DNA of 64,000 bases from positions 310,001-374,000 of the forward strand of contig NZ_OZ032161.1 in NCBI RefSeq assembly GCF_964026575.1, read 5' to 3'. Of this stretch, positions 32,956 to 42,235 are shown in pieces. Below the pieces are notes generated by a model. That model did no database searches. It saw nothing but the letters and a program-made list of their open reading frames with translations, and was not told the origin of the DNA. The stretch's first letter is position 1. Each line of letters begins with the position of its first letter. The position numbers and the translations under genes are program-made. The DNA is from Candidatus Tisiphia endosymbiont of Melanophora roralis. Its GTDB lineage: Bacteria; Pseudomonadota; Alphaproteobacteria; Rickettsiales; Rickettsiaceae.

Positions 32956-33110
32956 TATACTCAGGTAGAACTTCAAGAATTAAGGTCTCGCGACCTAAAG
33001 ATTTCAGCTGCCCCGTTACTCATGTACGCTACGCCGCTCGACTTTGCTACTGCCTAGCTCTTCTTGAAGTTATACTATCGTCTATTAACTCTTGAAATCA
33101 TAGAAGTATA
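32956..33110. repeat. Miniature element, family B (copy near tRNA-Arg)
   Basis: A 155-bp element: starts TATACTCAGGTAGAACTTCA and ends TTGAAATCATAGAAGTATA. On the other strand it matches the copy in front of queE, including the GTACATGAGTAACGG segment, and is close to the copy at 45175. Confidence 0.82.
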
Positions 33111-33114
33111 TATA

Positions 33115-33247
33115 TATACTCTTCTGCTTTGAAGAATTGGCTTTTGCAAATACTTGCAGGGATTTCGCGTACTCACGTATTTTATGTACTGCTTGCGTTC
33201 GCTCATCCCTTGTTTATTGTCCCAATTCTCCAAATCATTTGAGTATA
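33115..33247. repeat. Palindromic element, family A (copy abutting tRNA-Arg)
   Basis: A 133-bp element beginning TATACTCTTCTGCTTTGAAG and ending CCAAATCATTTGAGTATA, ending one base before the tRNA. Together with the family B element next to it, it fills the region where the tRNA promoter would be expected. Confidence 0.86.
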
Positions 33248-33248
33248 C

Positions 33249-33325
33249 GCACCCTTAGCTCAGCTGGATAGAGCAACGGATTTCTAATCCGTAGGTCAGA
33301 GGTTCGAATCCTCTAGGGTGCGCCA
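33249..33325 (+). tRNA. tRNA-Arg (anticodon TCT)
   Basis: A 77-base tRNA with encoded CCA. Acceptor stem GCACCCT pairs with AGGGTGC, discriminator G, then CCA. The anticodon stem ACGGA/TCCGT encloses TTTCTAA with anticodon TCT, reading AGA codons. The T-arm has GGTTCGAATCC. A decayed serine recombinase begins just past its 3' end, marking this tRNA as a probable integration site. Confidence 0.96.
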
Positions 33326-33785
33326 TTCTTCGATTTTAGTGCATTTTACGAATGCGTCAAACGGTGGACGCAAGGTATAATCTAGCTTACAGCCATTCAG
33401 CTCTAGGTTCGAAAATACAAGATTTAACAATTTGCGTTTTTTCTCAATATTCGAACCTTTAAATGTTTCTAACGCTCCAGAAGCCAGTTCTACTAGGTTA
33501 ACCAAGCATTATGAAAATTTATCATCGGCATTGTCGTGGCTTGCTATTTAGTTGGCAATATCCTCTCGTTTTTCAGTTAATTGCTGACGCTTTTCTTCAT
33601 ATATTTCTTTTGTTAAATCTCCTTCTAAAAATAAATCTGTTAGTTTATCCATACGAGTTTTCATCTTTGTGTGTTCAGATTGTAACTCAGATATACGACT
33701 CTTATTATAATCTTGTTCGATACTGGTTGAGCTTTTTATACAAGATATTACTTCCTTGAGTAATTCAGGCTCTAAATGGAGTATT
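33296..33785 (-). pseudogene. Dead large serine recombinase, C-terminal part
   Basis: Read on the minus strand: E-P-E-L-L-K-E-V-I-S-C-I-K-S-S then a coiled-coil stretch (S-E-L-Q-S-E-H-T-K-M-K-T-R-M-D-K-L), E-G-D-L-T-K-E-I-Y-E-E-K, a stop, another stop, then L-V-E-L-A-S-G-A-L-E-T-F-K-G-S-N and R-P-P-F-D-A-F. The same segment order appears in the relic at 48147-48757, and it matches the region after the zinc ribbon in large serine integrases. At least two stop codons interrupt it. The catalytic domain is missing. The frame runs into the 3' half of tRNA-Arg. Confidence 0.75.
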
Positions 33786-34094
33786 GCTTATTGTCCTCAA
33801 TAATGACATTATTGACGGAGCTTTTCCAGTACTAATAGTTGACTTATCTTCTTCAAAAACCTTATCTTAATTAGCTTTTAGTGTGACTAGGTTAGGATTC
33901 TAGTCACATTAGAGTCAATAATTTTTTTTCAAAAGGAGTCAAAAGCATATTGCAATCTAAACTCTAAAATTATTCAGGCAATATCCTCCTAAAGATTAAT
34001 TAAATTGATACATCTATACAAATGCACGATAAGAATGCTGGTTTATCACATTTCTTACTTCGGTTCGGGTTCTACAATCATCCACTAGGGCATG
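33786..34094. other. Spacer with one hairpin, no gene
   Basis: No supported gene. AGTGTGACTAG (from 33880) and CTAGTCACATT (to 33910) form an 11-bp stem with one mismatch. The rest is AT-rich with stops in all frames. Confidence 0.5.
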
Positions 34095-34175
34095 CCTGTA
34101 ATTGATTCTTTTTAGTAATTTTGTCGTCAAAATTTGCTTCCGTTCCTCACATATATTTGCGTACTGTTTGCAGTA
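34095..34175. repeat. Dispersed repeat, family D (copy 1)
   Basis: About 81 bases, CCTGTAATTGATTCTTTTTAG...TTTGCTTCCGTTCC...GTACTGTTTGCAGTA, recurring at 53606-53687 with a handful of differences. It is not clearly palindromic and may be part of a larger decayed element. Confidence 0.75.
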
Positions 34176-34186
34176 CTCAGCTACAT

Positions 34187-34334
34187 TAGATGTCTTTGGC
34201 AAACTCTACTTCTGCTGGTAATTTATTCGTGCTACCGGTACTTTGCTCCTCACGTACATCATCGTCCACTGCGTGTCAAGGTTTTGTGGCTTCTTTAAAT
34301 TCCTCAGCATAGGCGAGTTTGCCAAAGATATCTA
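34187..34334. repeat. Palindromic element, family C (copy 4)
   Basis: A 148-bp element with ends TAGATGTCTTTGGCAAACTC and GAGTTTGCCAAAGATATCTA. It is the closest relative, in inverse orientation, of the copy behind queE at 20764. Confidence 0.82.
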
Positions 34335-34413
34335 TTTTTTACTGAAAAATTATTCAATTCGTAGGCACTCCCAATTAATCAAATATCCAATTATGCCTTC
34401 AATTAGTCCTATA

Positions 34414-35877
34414 TTATATTTCTTTAATTTTTGGTATTGGAGGTATTGATTTAGGATCAGGGCATTTACGAGTTTGGAACATTAATTGATCAATAGAATG
34501 CCCAAATTTATTAGTGCTTAGTAGATTTTTATTTATCCATTTTGCCGTTATCAACTTACTCAGTTCAGAATGAATAACTGGAATATCCAGTACGGCACTA
34601 GCACCTATCCCTGCAATTTTAATATGATAACCCTGTTTATCTAATCCATATTGTTGTAATACTTTATCAACTTCTCTTTGAGTAACAATTGTTTGGCGTT
34701 CAATATGAGGATTATTACTGACAAATAAAATAACAAAGTCTTTTTGTCTACCAAATTTTCTACTTAAAATTCTTTCAGCAAAATTAACTGCTGCATCATG
34801 AGCAGTAGTGGCTGTATCAGGTCTTTCGTTATTCTTGCCTACTTTAGTATTGATTATTTCAGTACGTTTAACTTGATCCTTATTAAGGAACTTGTTTACT
34901 AGGTCACTACTCATCAGGTCTTCTGTGAGTTTTCTCTCATTGCTGCTTGCATAATTAGGATAGAATCTTCTAGGAAAAAGACCTAATGGACATTCTTCTT
35001 GTGTTTTATATTGAATAAATGGCTGAGCTTTATTTAACTTAATACCGTAATCTTTAGCAAGAGACTCGATATATCTTTCACCTTCCTCAATACAAGCTGA
35101 ATCATTTCCAACTAATTGTACAGTATCCAATCTATTAATATCTGCCTTTCCTTGCCATGCTTCTAGCAATTCAGTGTATGTTTTGGGGTTAATGCCATCG
35201 AGATTAGCCCATAAGGGTCTTGCTCCTGTTAATACTAGTACTAATCCGTTAACTTTAATTTGTTCTGTTAATTTATTATAATAGATTATACGTGTCAATA
35301 ACCTAATTCTAGCTGCCCCGGCAATCCAAACTTCATCATATTCTTGATAGTGAGGTTTTATTTCATTAATAAGTCCCAATTGTCTAGCATCTACAATATA
35401 TTGAGACTTATATTTAGTCATCCAATCTTTAGTAGTCAGTTCATTCCGTTCCTGACCAAGATTAAGATCAAACGCATCCTGAGCAACAAATAGTAACCAA
35501 TCTTCAATATTTCGTACATTTATCTCATTAATAGATTTAAATAAATTTTTACGCAATGATTTAGCATTGAATTTACTAGGAGCGTTTTGATTAGCACCAG
35601 CTTTAGCCAAACTGCCCTGAATCAAACGAAATATTTTGTCTGCATTAGTCTTGTCAAAACATACTAGATCGTGCCATAATTTTTGTGGTTCAAAATATCC
35701 AGCTAGATAAAAAATCTTTAACAAAGCTTCTTGCTGGGTTGGTGAGGTAAAACCTAATTTGCTAGCAGCTAATTCGAATCCTGAAAGTTCTGATGAATGT
35801 TTATAATCCCCGTATGTTACGCTGGTAGTTAGGGCAACTGTTACAGATAGTAGCATTCTTTTTAAGGCTTGAAGCAT
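34414..35877 (-). CDS. Exported protein of unknown function
   Basis: A 487-residue protein whose first 23 or so residues look like a signal peptide (hydrophobic L-L-S-V-T-V-A-L-T-T-S-V-T-Y-G). The mature part is soluble and mixed in composition, with no domain I can name. A segment near 185-240 (E-V-W-I-A-G-A-A-R-I-R-L-L and L-V-L-V-L-T-G-A-R-P-L-W) has the alternating strand/helix pattern of a Rossmann-like fold. It lies 21 bases behind secD on the same strand, so it is probably in the yajC-secD operon. Intact frame; the role cannot be inferred. Confidence 0.7.
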   Translation of the reverse strand: MLQALKRMLLSVTVALTTSVTYGDYKHSSELSGFELAASKLGFTSPTQQEALLKIFYLAGYFEPQKLWHDLVCFDKTNADKIFRLIQGSLAKAGANQNAPSKFNAKSLRKNLFKSINEINVRNIEDWLLFVAQDAFDLNLGQERNELTTKDWMTKYKSQYIVDARQLGLINEIKPHYQEYDEVWIAGAARIRLLTRIIYYNKLTEQIKVNGLVLVLTGARPLWANLDGINPKTYTELLEAWQGKADINRLDTVQLVGNDSACIEEGERYIESLAKDYGIKLNKAQPFIQYKTQEECPLGLFPRRFYPNYASSNERKLTEDLMSSDLVNKFLNKDQVKRTEIINTKVGKNNERPDTATTAHDAAVNFAERILSRKFGRQKDFVILFVSNNPHIERQTIVTQREVDKVLQQYGLDKQGYHIKIAGIGASAVLDIPVIHSELSKLITAKWINKNLLSTNKFGHSIDQLMFQTRKCPDPKSIPPIPKIKEI

Positions 35878-35898
35878 AATATAATTTTCTTCGTTTAA

Positions 35899-37452
35899 TT
35901 ATAACCCTAGATTTTTGGGCTTTTGATACTTAATCCAAGTATCAATCAACAACTTAGTAATAATAATCGCAGAGAACATAGATGATATTATACCAATAGT
36001 TAGTGTTACTGCGAAACCTTTTATACCTCCAGCTCCAAATATAAAAAGTAAAAATGCTGCAATCAAAGTTGTAATATTTGAATCAAGGATTGTAGCAAAA
36101 GCTGATTCAAATCCCATCCTTATGGCATATAGATTAGATGCACCTTTTTTAAGTTCTTCCCTTATCCTTTCATAAATGAGTACATTGGCATCAACTGCCA
36201 TACCAATCGTTAGGATTATACCAGCAATTCCTGGCAGAGTTAATGTAGCTTGAAAAAGTGACAATAACGCTAAAATATAAAGTAAAGCTAGGCTTAATGC
36301 TATATTGGCAAAAATGCCAAGAATTCCGTAAGACCAAACCATGAATATTACCACACTAACAAAACCAATCATACCTGCTTTCTTGCCTGCCTCTATTGAA
36401 TCTGCTCCAAGATTTGGTCCTACGGTTCTTTCCTCTATTATTTTTAAAGGGGCTGGCAGCGAACCAGCTCTAAGTAATAACGCTAATTCATTTGCTGATT
36501 CAACAGTAAAATTACCTGAAATTATACCGCTTCCTCCAAGAATTGGTTCATTAATTACTGGTGCACTTAATAATTTGTTATCAAGCACGATAGCAAGCCT
36601 CTTGCCAGAATTATTCTTGGTTATTTCTGCAAATAATTTACTACCAAGATTATTAAAAGAAAAAGCAACAGCAGGTTGGGAATTTTGATTGAAAGAAGCT
36701 TGGGCAGTTGTTAGCTGGTCACCACTAACAATAGCTTTTTTCTTAACAACTACGTAATATTCTTGCTTATTTTCATTTTCCCCTTTCACTAAAATTGAAC
36801 CAAAGGGTAAATGTCCATTTAATGCTTGTTGTATGTTGGCAGTTTCATCTACTAAATGAAAGGTTAGTTTTGCAGTTTTGCCAAGAATATTTTTGAGTTG
36901 TTGTGGATTTTCCTCACCTGGTACTTGCAGTAATATATGTTTATCACCTTGCCTTTGTATGTTAGGTTCTGTTGTGCCGGTGCTATCCACTCTCATTCTG
37001 ATTATTTCAATTGATTGGGCAATAACTTGATACCTTAATTCAGCAAGCTTTGAATCACTATAGCTAAGCTTAATATTAGTATTATCATTTTCCACAGTAA
37101 TTTCTCGGTCGACTTTACCTAAGATCTTTTTGACCTGTTTATAATCTTCTAGGTTTCTCAATTCAAACTGCACCGCCTTGTTCTTAACAACAAGATTTTT
37201 ATAACCTATTTTATCTTCCCGTAAATATTTTCGTAAATGGTCAGCTAAACTGTCCATTACATCATTTAAGTAACTATCAAAATCTACATCTAGCAATAGA
37301 TGAGCACCACCTCTCAAATCAAGACCAAGATTCACCTTATGGTTTGGCAGTATTTTAGAATCTATAGTTGTAAAATTAGGTAAAGCACAAATAAAGGCTG
37401 CTATTGTACATAAAATAGAAAGGAATATTTTCCATTTAGGAATATTATACAC
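35899..37452 (-). CDS. secD: Protein translocase subunit SecD
   Basis: A membrane subunit of the SecDF complex that uses the proton gradient to pull proteins through SecYEG. The 517 residues contain an N-terminal helix (about 8-26), the periplasmic P1 domain with the conserved G-L-D-L-R-G-G-A-H-L-L-L-D motif, and a C-terminal block of five helices (about 345-505) including G-M-A-V-D-A-N-V-L-I-Y-E-R-I-R-E-E. secF is not adjacent; yajC lies three bases upstream. Confidence 0.96.
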   Translation of the reverse strand: MYNIPKWKIFLSILCTIAAFICALPNFTTIDSKILPNHKVNLGLDLRGGAHLLLDVDFDSYLNDVMDSLADHLRKYLREDKIGYKNLVVKNKAVQFELRNLEDYKQVKKILGKVDREITVENDNTNIKLSYSDSKLAELRYQVIAQSIEIIRMRVDSTGTTEPNIQRQGDKHILLQVPGEENPQQLKNILGKTAKLTFHLVDETANIQQALNGHLPFGSILVKGENENKQEYYVVVKKKAIVSGDQLTTAQASFNQNSQPAVAFSFNNLGSKLFAEITKNNSGKRLAIVLDNKLLSAPVINEPILGGSGIISGNFTVESANELALLLRAGSLPAPLKIIEERTVGPNLGADSIEAGKKAGMIGFVSVVIFMVWSYGILGIFANIALSLALLYILALLSLFQATLTLPGIAGIILTIGMAVDANVLIYERIREELKKGASNLYAIRMGFESAFATILDSNITTLIAAFLLFIFGAGGIKGFAVTLTIGIISSMFSAIIITKLLIDTWIKYQKPKNLGL

Positions 37453-37455
37453 AGC

Positions 37456-37860
37456 TTATTTCCCTTTATCTTTTTTACTTTTGGCAGTAACTTCTGTTTT
37501 GTGACGACTTGTAATATCAAGTATTGAAGATTTCAGAATTTTGATTCGTATATTTTCAGCTATTTCAAGATCTACCGTGTTGTCAGCATCGTTAATCTTA
37601 CTTACCACTCCGAAGATTCCACTATTAGTTACCACCTCTTCTCCTTTCTTAACGCTACCAACTACAGCCTCTTTCTCACGACGACGTTTATCTTGTGGTC
37701 TAATTAGAAAAAAATAGAATACAACGAAGATTAATACCATCGGTACAAGGCTTGTTAATATTGATTGAGTAGATGATGGTTCAGCTACTGGAGCTACTTC
37801 TTCAGTTTCTGTTATTGATATTGTATCGTTGTTATCTGCGTAGGCATTTTCTATAAACAT
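37456..37860 (-). CDS. yajC: Sec accessory membrane protein YajC
   Basis: A small single-span protein that co-purifies with SecDF. Of 134 residues, about 32-52 form the membrane helix (S-L-V-P-M-V-L-I-F-V-V-F-Y-F-F-L-I-R-P-Q), followed by the conserved R-P-Q-D-K-R-R-R-E and the cytosolic domain with G-E-E-V-V-T-N-S-G-I-F-G. The N-terminal extension and the lysine-rich tail are both longer than in E. coli. It is the first gene of yajC-secD-unknown; an A-type repeat fragment lies upstream. Confidence 0.94.
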   Translation of the reverse strand: MFIENAYADNNDTISITETEEVAPVAEPSSTQSILTSLVPMVLIFVVFYFFLIRPQDKRRREKEAVVGSVKKGEEVVTNSGIFGVVSKINDADNTVDLEIAENIRIKILKSSILDITSRHKTEVTAKSKKDKGK

Positions 37861-37907
37861 ATATATCTCCTGACGTATTATGTAAAAGTAGTTGTATTAA
37901 TTTATTG

Positions 37908-37966
37908 TATACTCTTCTGCTTTGAAGAATTGTTTTTTGACAATGAGGGACTCGCGTACTCTAAAA
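37908..37966. repeat. Palindromic element, family A (left-end fragment)
   Basis: TATACTCTTCTGCTTTGAAG followed by AATTGTTTTTTGACAATGAGGGACTCGCGTACTC; the right half is missing. It sits between ppx and yajC. Confidence 0.7.
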
Positions 37967-37997
37967 AAGCTTGTACACTTGCAATATAAGACTGTTA

Positions 37998-39440
37998 TCA
38001 TTTTATTTCAATAAATATTTTTCGGGCGAAACCTATAGCTTTCAGACGTTCGCACACTTTTTCAAACACCGCTTTTGGTAAAATATTTAGTGTAGAAATT
38101 TCAATATATCTATTATCTTTTAACTCAAGAGAAAAAGATGGTGACTGAAATCTTGGTCCGTCAATTTCCCTAGCAATTTTTATAAAATTACCTATTATAT
38201 GACTGTTACAATAATCGTATGAATTAATCATTCTTTTTGCTAATCTATTAATATATGTATCACTTCTTGTTGTATAGGTAAGTGCAAGAGCAATACTCAG
38301 CATCAACCTTTGACGATGACTAAAAGGAATATCTGAAGCTAAAATAAATTCAACAATAAAATTAGAGCGAAGAGTTTTATCGATATTTTTATTATATTGT
38401 GCAAGCATTATGACCAAAGTAATTATACTAATTGTTGTTGTATCTGGTTGAATTAAGATAGGCTTAATGACTTCTGTATAATTTTTGATATTATAAGTAG
38501 TTTCATCAAAATTTACTAATGTCTTGATTCTTTCATAAATAATATCTTTCTCCTGTTCTTCTTTAGGGAGACAAGCAAATCTAACACCTTCTTTTAAACC
38601 ATAATTTGAAATTATTACCTTTTCAGGTAAAAAGACATTCAGCATAGATTTTGCCACCAAAATTGCGTTAGAATGAATTCTTGATTTATATTGTGTTCTC
38701 ATACTATGAGCATGAGCCAATTTTTCGAGATATAGTTCAAATTCTCTACGATTTATTTCAAGGTTATGTAAGTTCTTAAGAGGATAATGAACAAACTCCA
38801 TATAAGAACGTCCAATTAGCCTTAAAGCTCCTCCTATTAAGTATAAGTTTGGACAATGATACCCTTGTTGACATTGTTGTATACCCGAATGATTTGAGTA
38901 TACCTCTCCAAACTCTTTGTTGATCATTTGGCTAATTATATTAATATCGTCAAAATGATTATTAGTGATTAAGCTAGTGCCTAAAGGTAGAGACTTTAAG
39001 ATTCCCACTTTTTTGTCTTTGATTTGGGCAAGTTCAAGGCTACCTCCACCTAGGTCTGCTGCTATGCCACAAGCATCATTGATACCAGAAATTAATCCGG
39101 CAGCTGTAAGATAGGCCTCGCGATTACCAGAAATAATTTCAATATTAATATTGAATTTTCTTTTAACTATTTCTCTAAATTCTTCAGCTCTTGGATGCCC
39201 TCTAAGTACAGCAGTAGCAACGCATTTAACATCTGTTACTGATAACCTATCAAAAATATGTACAAAATATTGTAGTGACAGATATACTTGATGCTTTACT
39301 TCTAGGTCATCTAGATTAAGTAAATTGATAATATCACTTTTAAATTTATCATTGAAAATTTCTGGAGCTCCAAGTCTATCACATTCATAAACTACAGCTC
39401 TTATGGCATTATAGCCAATATCAATAATGGCTGAACGCAT
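37998..39440 (-). CDS. Ppx/GppA family phosphatase
   Basis: An exopolyphosphatase or guanosine pentaphosphatase of the actin-fold family; which substrate is used cannot be told from sequence. The 480-residue product starts with I-D-I-G-Y-N-A-I-R (phosphate loop 1) and has A-A-D-L-G-G-G-S-L-E-L (phosphate loop 2) and L-I-G-G-A-L-R-L (adenosine motif), followed by an HD-like helical C-terminal domain. Between the last two motifs, residues V-Y-S-N-H-S-G-I-Q-Q are encoded by a 25-base palindrome made of repeat-element ends. It follows virD4 by 30 bases. Confidence 0.9.
   Translation of the reverse strand: MRSAIIDIGYNAIRAVVYECDRLGAPEIFNDKFKSDIINLLNLDDLEVKHQVYLSLQYFVHIFDRLSVTDVKCVATAVLRGHPRAEEFREIVKRKFNINIEIISGNREAYLTAAGLISGINDACGIAADLGGGSLELAQIKDKKVGILKSLPLGTSLITNNHFDDINIISQMINKEFGEVYSNHSGIQQCQQGYHCPNLYLIGGALRLIGRSYMEFVHYPLKNLHNLEINRREFELYLEKLAHAHSMRTQYKSRIHSNAILVAKSMLNVFLPEKVIISNYGLKEGVRFACLPKEEQEKDIIYERIKTLVNFDETTYNIKNYTEVIKPILIQPDTTTISIITLVIMLAQYNKNIDKTLRSNFIVEFILASDIPFSHRQRLMLSIALALTYTTRSDTYINRLAKRMINSYDYCNSHIIGNFIKIAREIDGPRFQSPSFSLELKDNRYIEISTLNILPKAVFEKVCERLKAIGFARKIFIEIK
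38879..38903. repeat. Repeat-element end (possible scar) inside ppx/gppA
   Basis: A 25-base sequence with GTATAC at both ends around CCGAATGATTTGA; it matches the terminal segment (AAATCATT...GAGTATA) of family A elements. It is in frame in the phosphatase gene. It looks like what would remain after most of a family A element was lost, leaving about eight extra residues in a loop. Confidence 0.55.
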
Positions 39441-39470
39441 AGAGTTTTATCTTATTTCTTACTTAAAAAA

Positions 39471-41243
39471 TTAATCTTCTTTAGTAGTAGAATCTGTATC
39501 GTCTTGTTCCTCATCTACATTATTTTTATTAGGATCATAAGGTTTTTGAGTTGGAACAAATGTAGGCGGTAATAACCTATTTGTAAAGAACTTATCCTCA
39601 TAATACTTAATTTTTAAAGATTTAATAGGTGGAAAAGATTCAATTAAAACGATTTGTTCATCTTTTGGTAATTGAATTACTTCTTGAGGCAAAAGCAGAG
39701 CCCTGGAAACTTGTGATACATTCTGCGTTCTTGTTGAAATATTAAGATCAAAAAATAGTGGTTTACTATAAGATCGTTGTTCAACTGTTTTATTACCAAC
39801 TAGCTGAGATATTAAGTTAGCTGTTTCATAGTTATTAGCTGCAAAAGTAATACGATATGTAGAATTTGACAAGAACGAGTTCATTCCAGCATCCTCATAA
39901 GTTCCTTTGAGCTGTTGAGTATCTTGTATAATCAAGAATAGGCGAACTCTATATCCCCTGAAAAATGCGATACCAGCCTTAAATGTATCCATTTTGCCTA
40001 AAGTAGGGAATTCATCAAGCAGGAACATAACCCCATAAGGTTCTTCTTTTAAATCAGGCATTTTGCGGCTTAAAAATTCCGTAGCTTGTTGGTAAAAAAC
40101 CTGCATCAATTTTTGTAAACGCTGTATATTATCCGGAGTTAAACCAACATAAACTGAGGTTTTAATCTTCTTAAACTCAAGTATATTAAAGTCAGATGAT
40201 GCAGTAGCTGAGTCGATTAGCGGGTTTGCCCATAATTCTAAAGAAGAGTTCATTGTAGAGATAACACCTGAACGCTCTTTATCTGCTTTTTGTAGAAATG
40301 CAGCAATATTCATATAGGCCACAGGATGTATTACCTTGCCTAAAGTATCTAGAACTACTGCCAAGTTGTACACCACGTCATCACTACGCATTGTCCTGAC
40401 CACTTCGCCAAAGGATTTAGTTTTTGTCGGATCAGCAATTAAGTATAGTACCACACCAAGAAATAAACTACGTGCTTCATTATTCCAAAAATCTTTTTCA
40501 GGCATAATCAGATTTGAGATTTTTTGTACGTCATCCACCATTTGACCTGGTTTGGTACTTACCCAGTCTATAGGATTGTAACAATGAGTTATCCCATCAG
40601 GATTGGAAGGTTCCCAAACAAATACTCGTTGTCCTTGTTTCTGTCGCCAGCCACTTGTAAGACCATGATTTTCTAGCTTAATGTCATGTACTATAATAGA
40701 GTGTTCCCAAAATAATAAATTAGGAATTACAAATCCTACACCCTTACCTGAACCGGTTGGGGCAAAAAGCAAAGCGTGCTGAAATCCATCAGCAACAAAA
40801 TATCCTCCGCTATTGGTGCCAAGCAACATACCATGCTTTGAACGTAGACCGGCTCTATCTACATCAGCTTCAGTAGCCCAACTAGCATCTCCATAAACTT
40901 TTTCCGGTTGAATAAAAAATTGTAAATTCTTTATTCTTTTAAAATTTTTCCAGTAAAATATGATAACTGTAATTGTCGGTATAGTAAGGGATAATATTAA
41001 CTTAACTTTTAAGTAGTTATATGCTTGAAAAGTTAATTGCGACCATACACTAATTAGCCAATAAGTCCACTTATAAGCTATATCTATGGCTGTTAAGTCA
41101 ACATTTATAGCTCTAATCTCGTTAGTAGTAAATGCAACTAGCACTCCACTAATCCATATCGTACAAAATACTACCAAAGGGTGTATTATAAAATGACCTA
41201 AGAGGTTACGGGTAATGTTTACTATTTTCTCCAATCCCATCAT
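39471..41243 (-). CDS. virD4: Type IV secretion coupling protein VirD4
   Basis: The coupling ATPase that brings substrates to the type IV secretion channel at the inner membrane. The 590-residue protein has two N-terminal helices (about 18-38 and 80-97) and the VirD4/TraG nucleotide-binding domain: Walker A A-P-T-G-S-G-K-G at 161-168 and Walker B L-L-D-E-F-P-T-L-G. The C-terminus is acidic (E-E-Q-D-D-T-D-S-T-T-K-E-D). It shares one base with virB11 (TAATG), so it is translated with the virB genes. Confidence 0.96.
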   Translation of the reverse strand: MMGLEKIVNITRNLLGHFIIHPLVVFCTIWISGVLVAFTTNEIRAINVDLTAIDIAYKWTYWLISVWSQLTFQAYNYLKVKLILSLTIPTITVIIFYWKNFKRIKNLQFFIQPEKVYGDASWATEADVDRAGLRSKHGMLLGTNSGGYFVADGFQHALLFAPTGSGKGVGFVIPNLLFWEHSIIVHDIKLENHGLTSGWRQKQGQRVFVWEPSNPDGITHCYNPIDWVSTKPGQMVDDVQKISNLIMPEKDFWNNEARSLFLGVVLYLIADPTKTKSFGEVVRTMRSDDVVYNLAVVLDTLGKVIHPVAYMNIAAFLQKADKERSGVISTMNSSLELWANPLIDSATASSDFNILEFKKIKTSVYVGLTPDNIQRLQKLMQVFYQQATEFLSRKMPDLKEEPYGVMFLLDEFPTLGKMDTFKAGIAFFRGYRVRLFLIIQDTQQLKGTYEDAGMNSFLSNSTYRITFAANNYETANLISQLVGNKTVEQRSYSKPLFFDLNISTRTQNVSQVSRALLLPQEVIQLPKDEQIVLIESFPPIKSLKIKYYEDKFFTNRLLPPTFVPTQKPYDPNKNNVDEEQDDTDSTTKED

Positions 41244-42235
41244 TAGTCTTGCCTATTCTTACTATAGTATATTTCTGAGACATATCTCTTCCCACCACTA
41301 CCACGTTTTAATTGTATCACAATATCGACGACCGCTAATATATATTTTTTCACTTCTTCTGGTGGCATGCCTAAACTAGCTTGCATAACCATTAGCTTAA
41401 GTTGTTCTATAGCCATTGCTGGTGCATCAGCATGTAAAGTAGATATAGAGCCAGGATGGCCTGTATTAATTGCTCGTAAGAAACTAAATGCCTCAGCTCC
41501 TCTAAGTTCACCTACAATAATTCTGTCAGGTCTTAGACGTAAACATGCTTCAATTAAATCCTGAGTAGTAACTTTTGCACGACCTTGCCCCCCTTTTGAA
41601 GCAAGGAGATGTAATTTATTAGGGTGATTTGCTAAGATTACCTCCCTAGCATCTTCAACAGTAATTAATCGCTCGCTATTTGGAATTTCTGCTAAAGCAG
41701 CGTTAGTAAAGGTTGTTTTACCAGTTGATGTACCACCACTAATAATAATATTTTTTTTAGAAATTACAGCATGTCGAATAAATTCTTTTATTTTATTTTC
41801 TTTTAAATAATTATTTAAGATTTTTGCATTCTCGTCAATTAATTCTCCAGTAGATGTTGAATCAAAAGCTCCCAGCTTGGCATATTGATCTAGTGTAAGG
41901 TTCATTGTACTACCTTTCCTGATAGCATATCCGACATGACCTGGTTCACAAGCAGGAGGAAATACTATTTGGATACGATAGCCATTTGGTAGGGATGCAG
42001 AGAGTAAAGGTTTCTCCTCAGAAATTGTCTGATCAGTTGACTGAGCTACAAGCCTACCAAGCGATATAAGATGTTCAAAATCAAGTTCAGGTACTGATTT
42101 ACAAAACAAATCTCCTTTCTTCTCAACCCATACTTCTCCTGGTTTATTTACCATGATCTCATTGACACCATCTTCTGCGAACAGTTCTTTAAATGGTAAT
42201 AGAAAAGTCTCTAATGCAGCAAAATTATCACTCAT
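41243..42235 (-). CDS. virB11: Type IV secretion ATPase VirB11
   Basis: A hexameric traffic ATPase of the secretion system. The 330 residues show an N-terminal domain (about 1-140) and the RecA-like domain with Walker A G-G-T-S-T-G-K-T at 167-174, Asp box region T-V-E-D-A-R-E-V, Walker B-like R-I-I-V-G-E-L-R-G and the His box G-H-P-G-S-I-S-T-L-H-A. It overlaps virB10 by four bases and virD4 by one. Confidence 0.97.
   Translation of the reverse strand: MSDNFAALETFLLPFKELFAEDGVNEIMVNKPGEVWVEKKGDLFCKSVPELDFEHLISLGRLVAQSTDQTISEEKPLLSASLPNGYRIQIVFPPACEPGHVGYAIRKGSTMNLTLDQYAKLGAFDSTSTGELIDENAKILNNYLKENKIKEFIRHAVISKKNIIISGGTSTGKTTFTNAALAEIPNSERLITVEDAREVILANHPNKLHLLASKGGQGRAKVTTQDLIEACLRLRPDRIIVGELRGAEAFSFLRAINTGHPGSISTLHADAPAMAIEQLKLMVMQASLGMPPEEVKKYILAVVDIVIQLKRGSGGKRYVSEIYYSKNRQD

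Noticed and set aside
34014-34202. A 62-codon minus-strand frame
   Set aside because: It overlaps repeat families C and D; the peptide is accounted for by repeat sequence.
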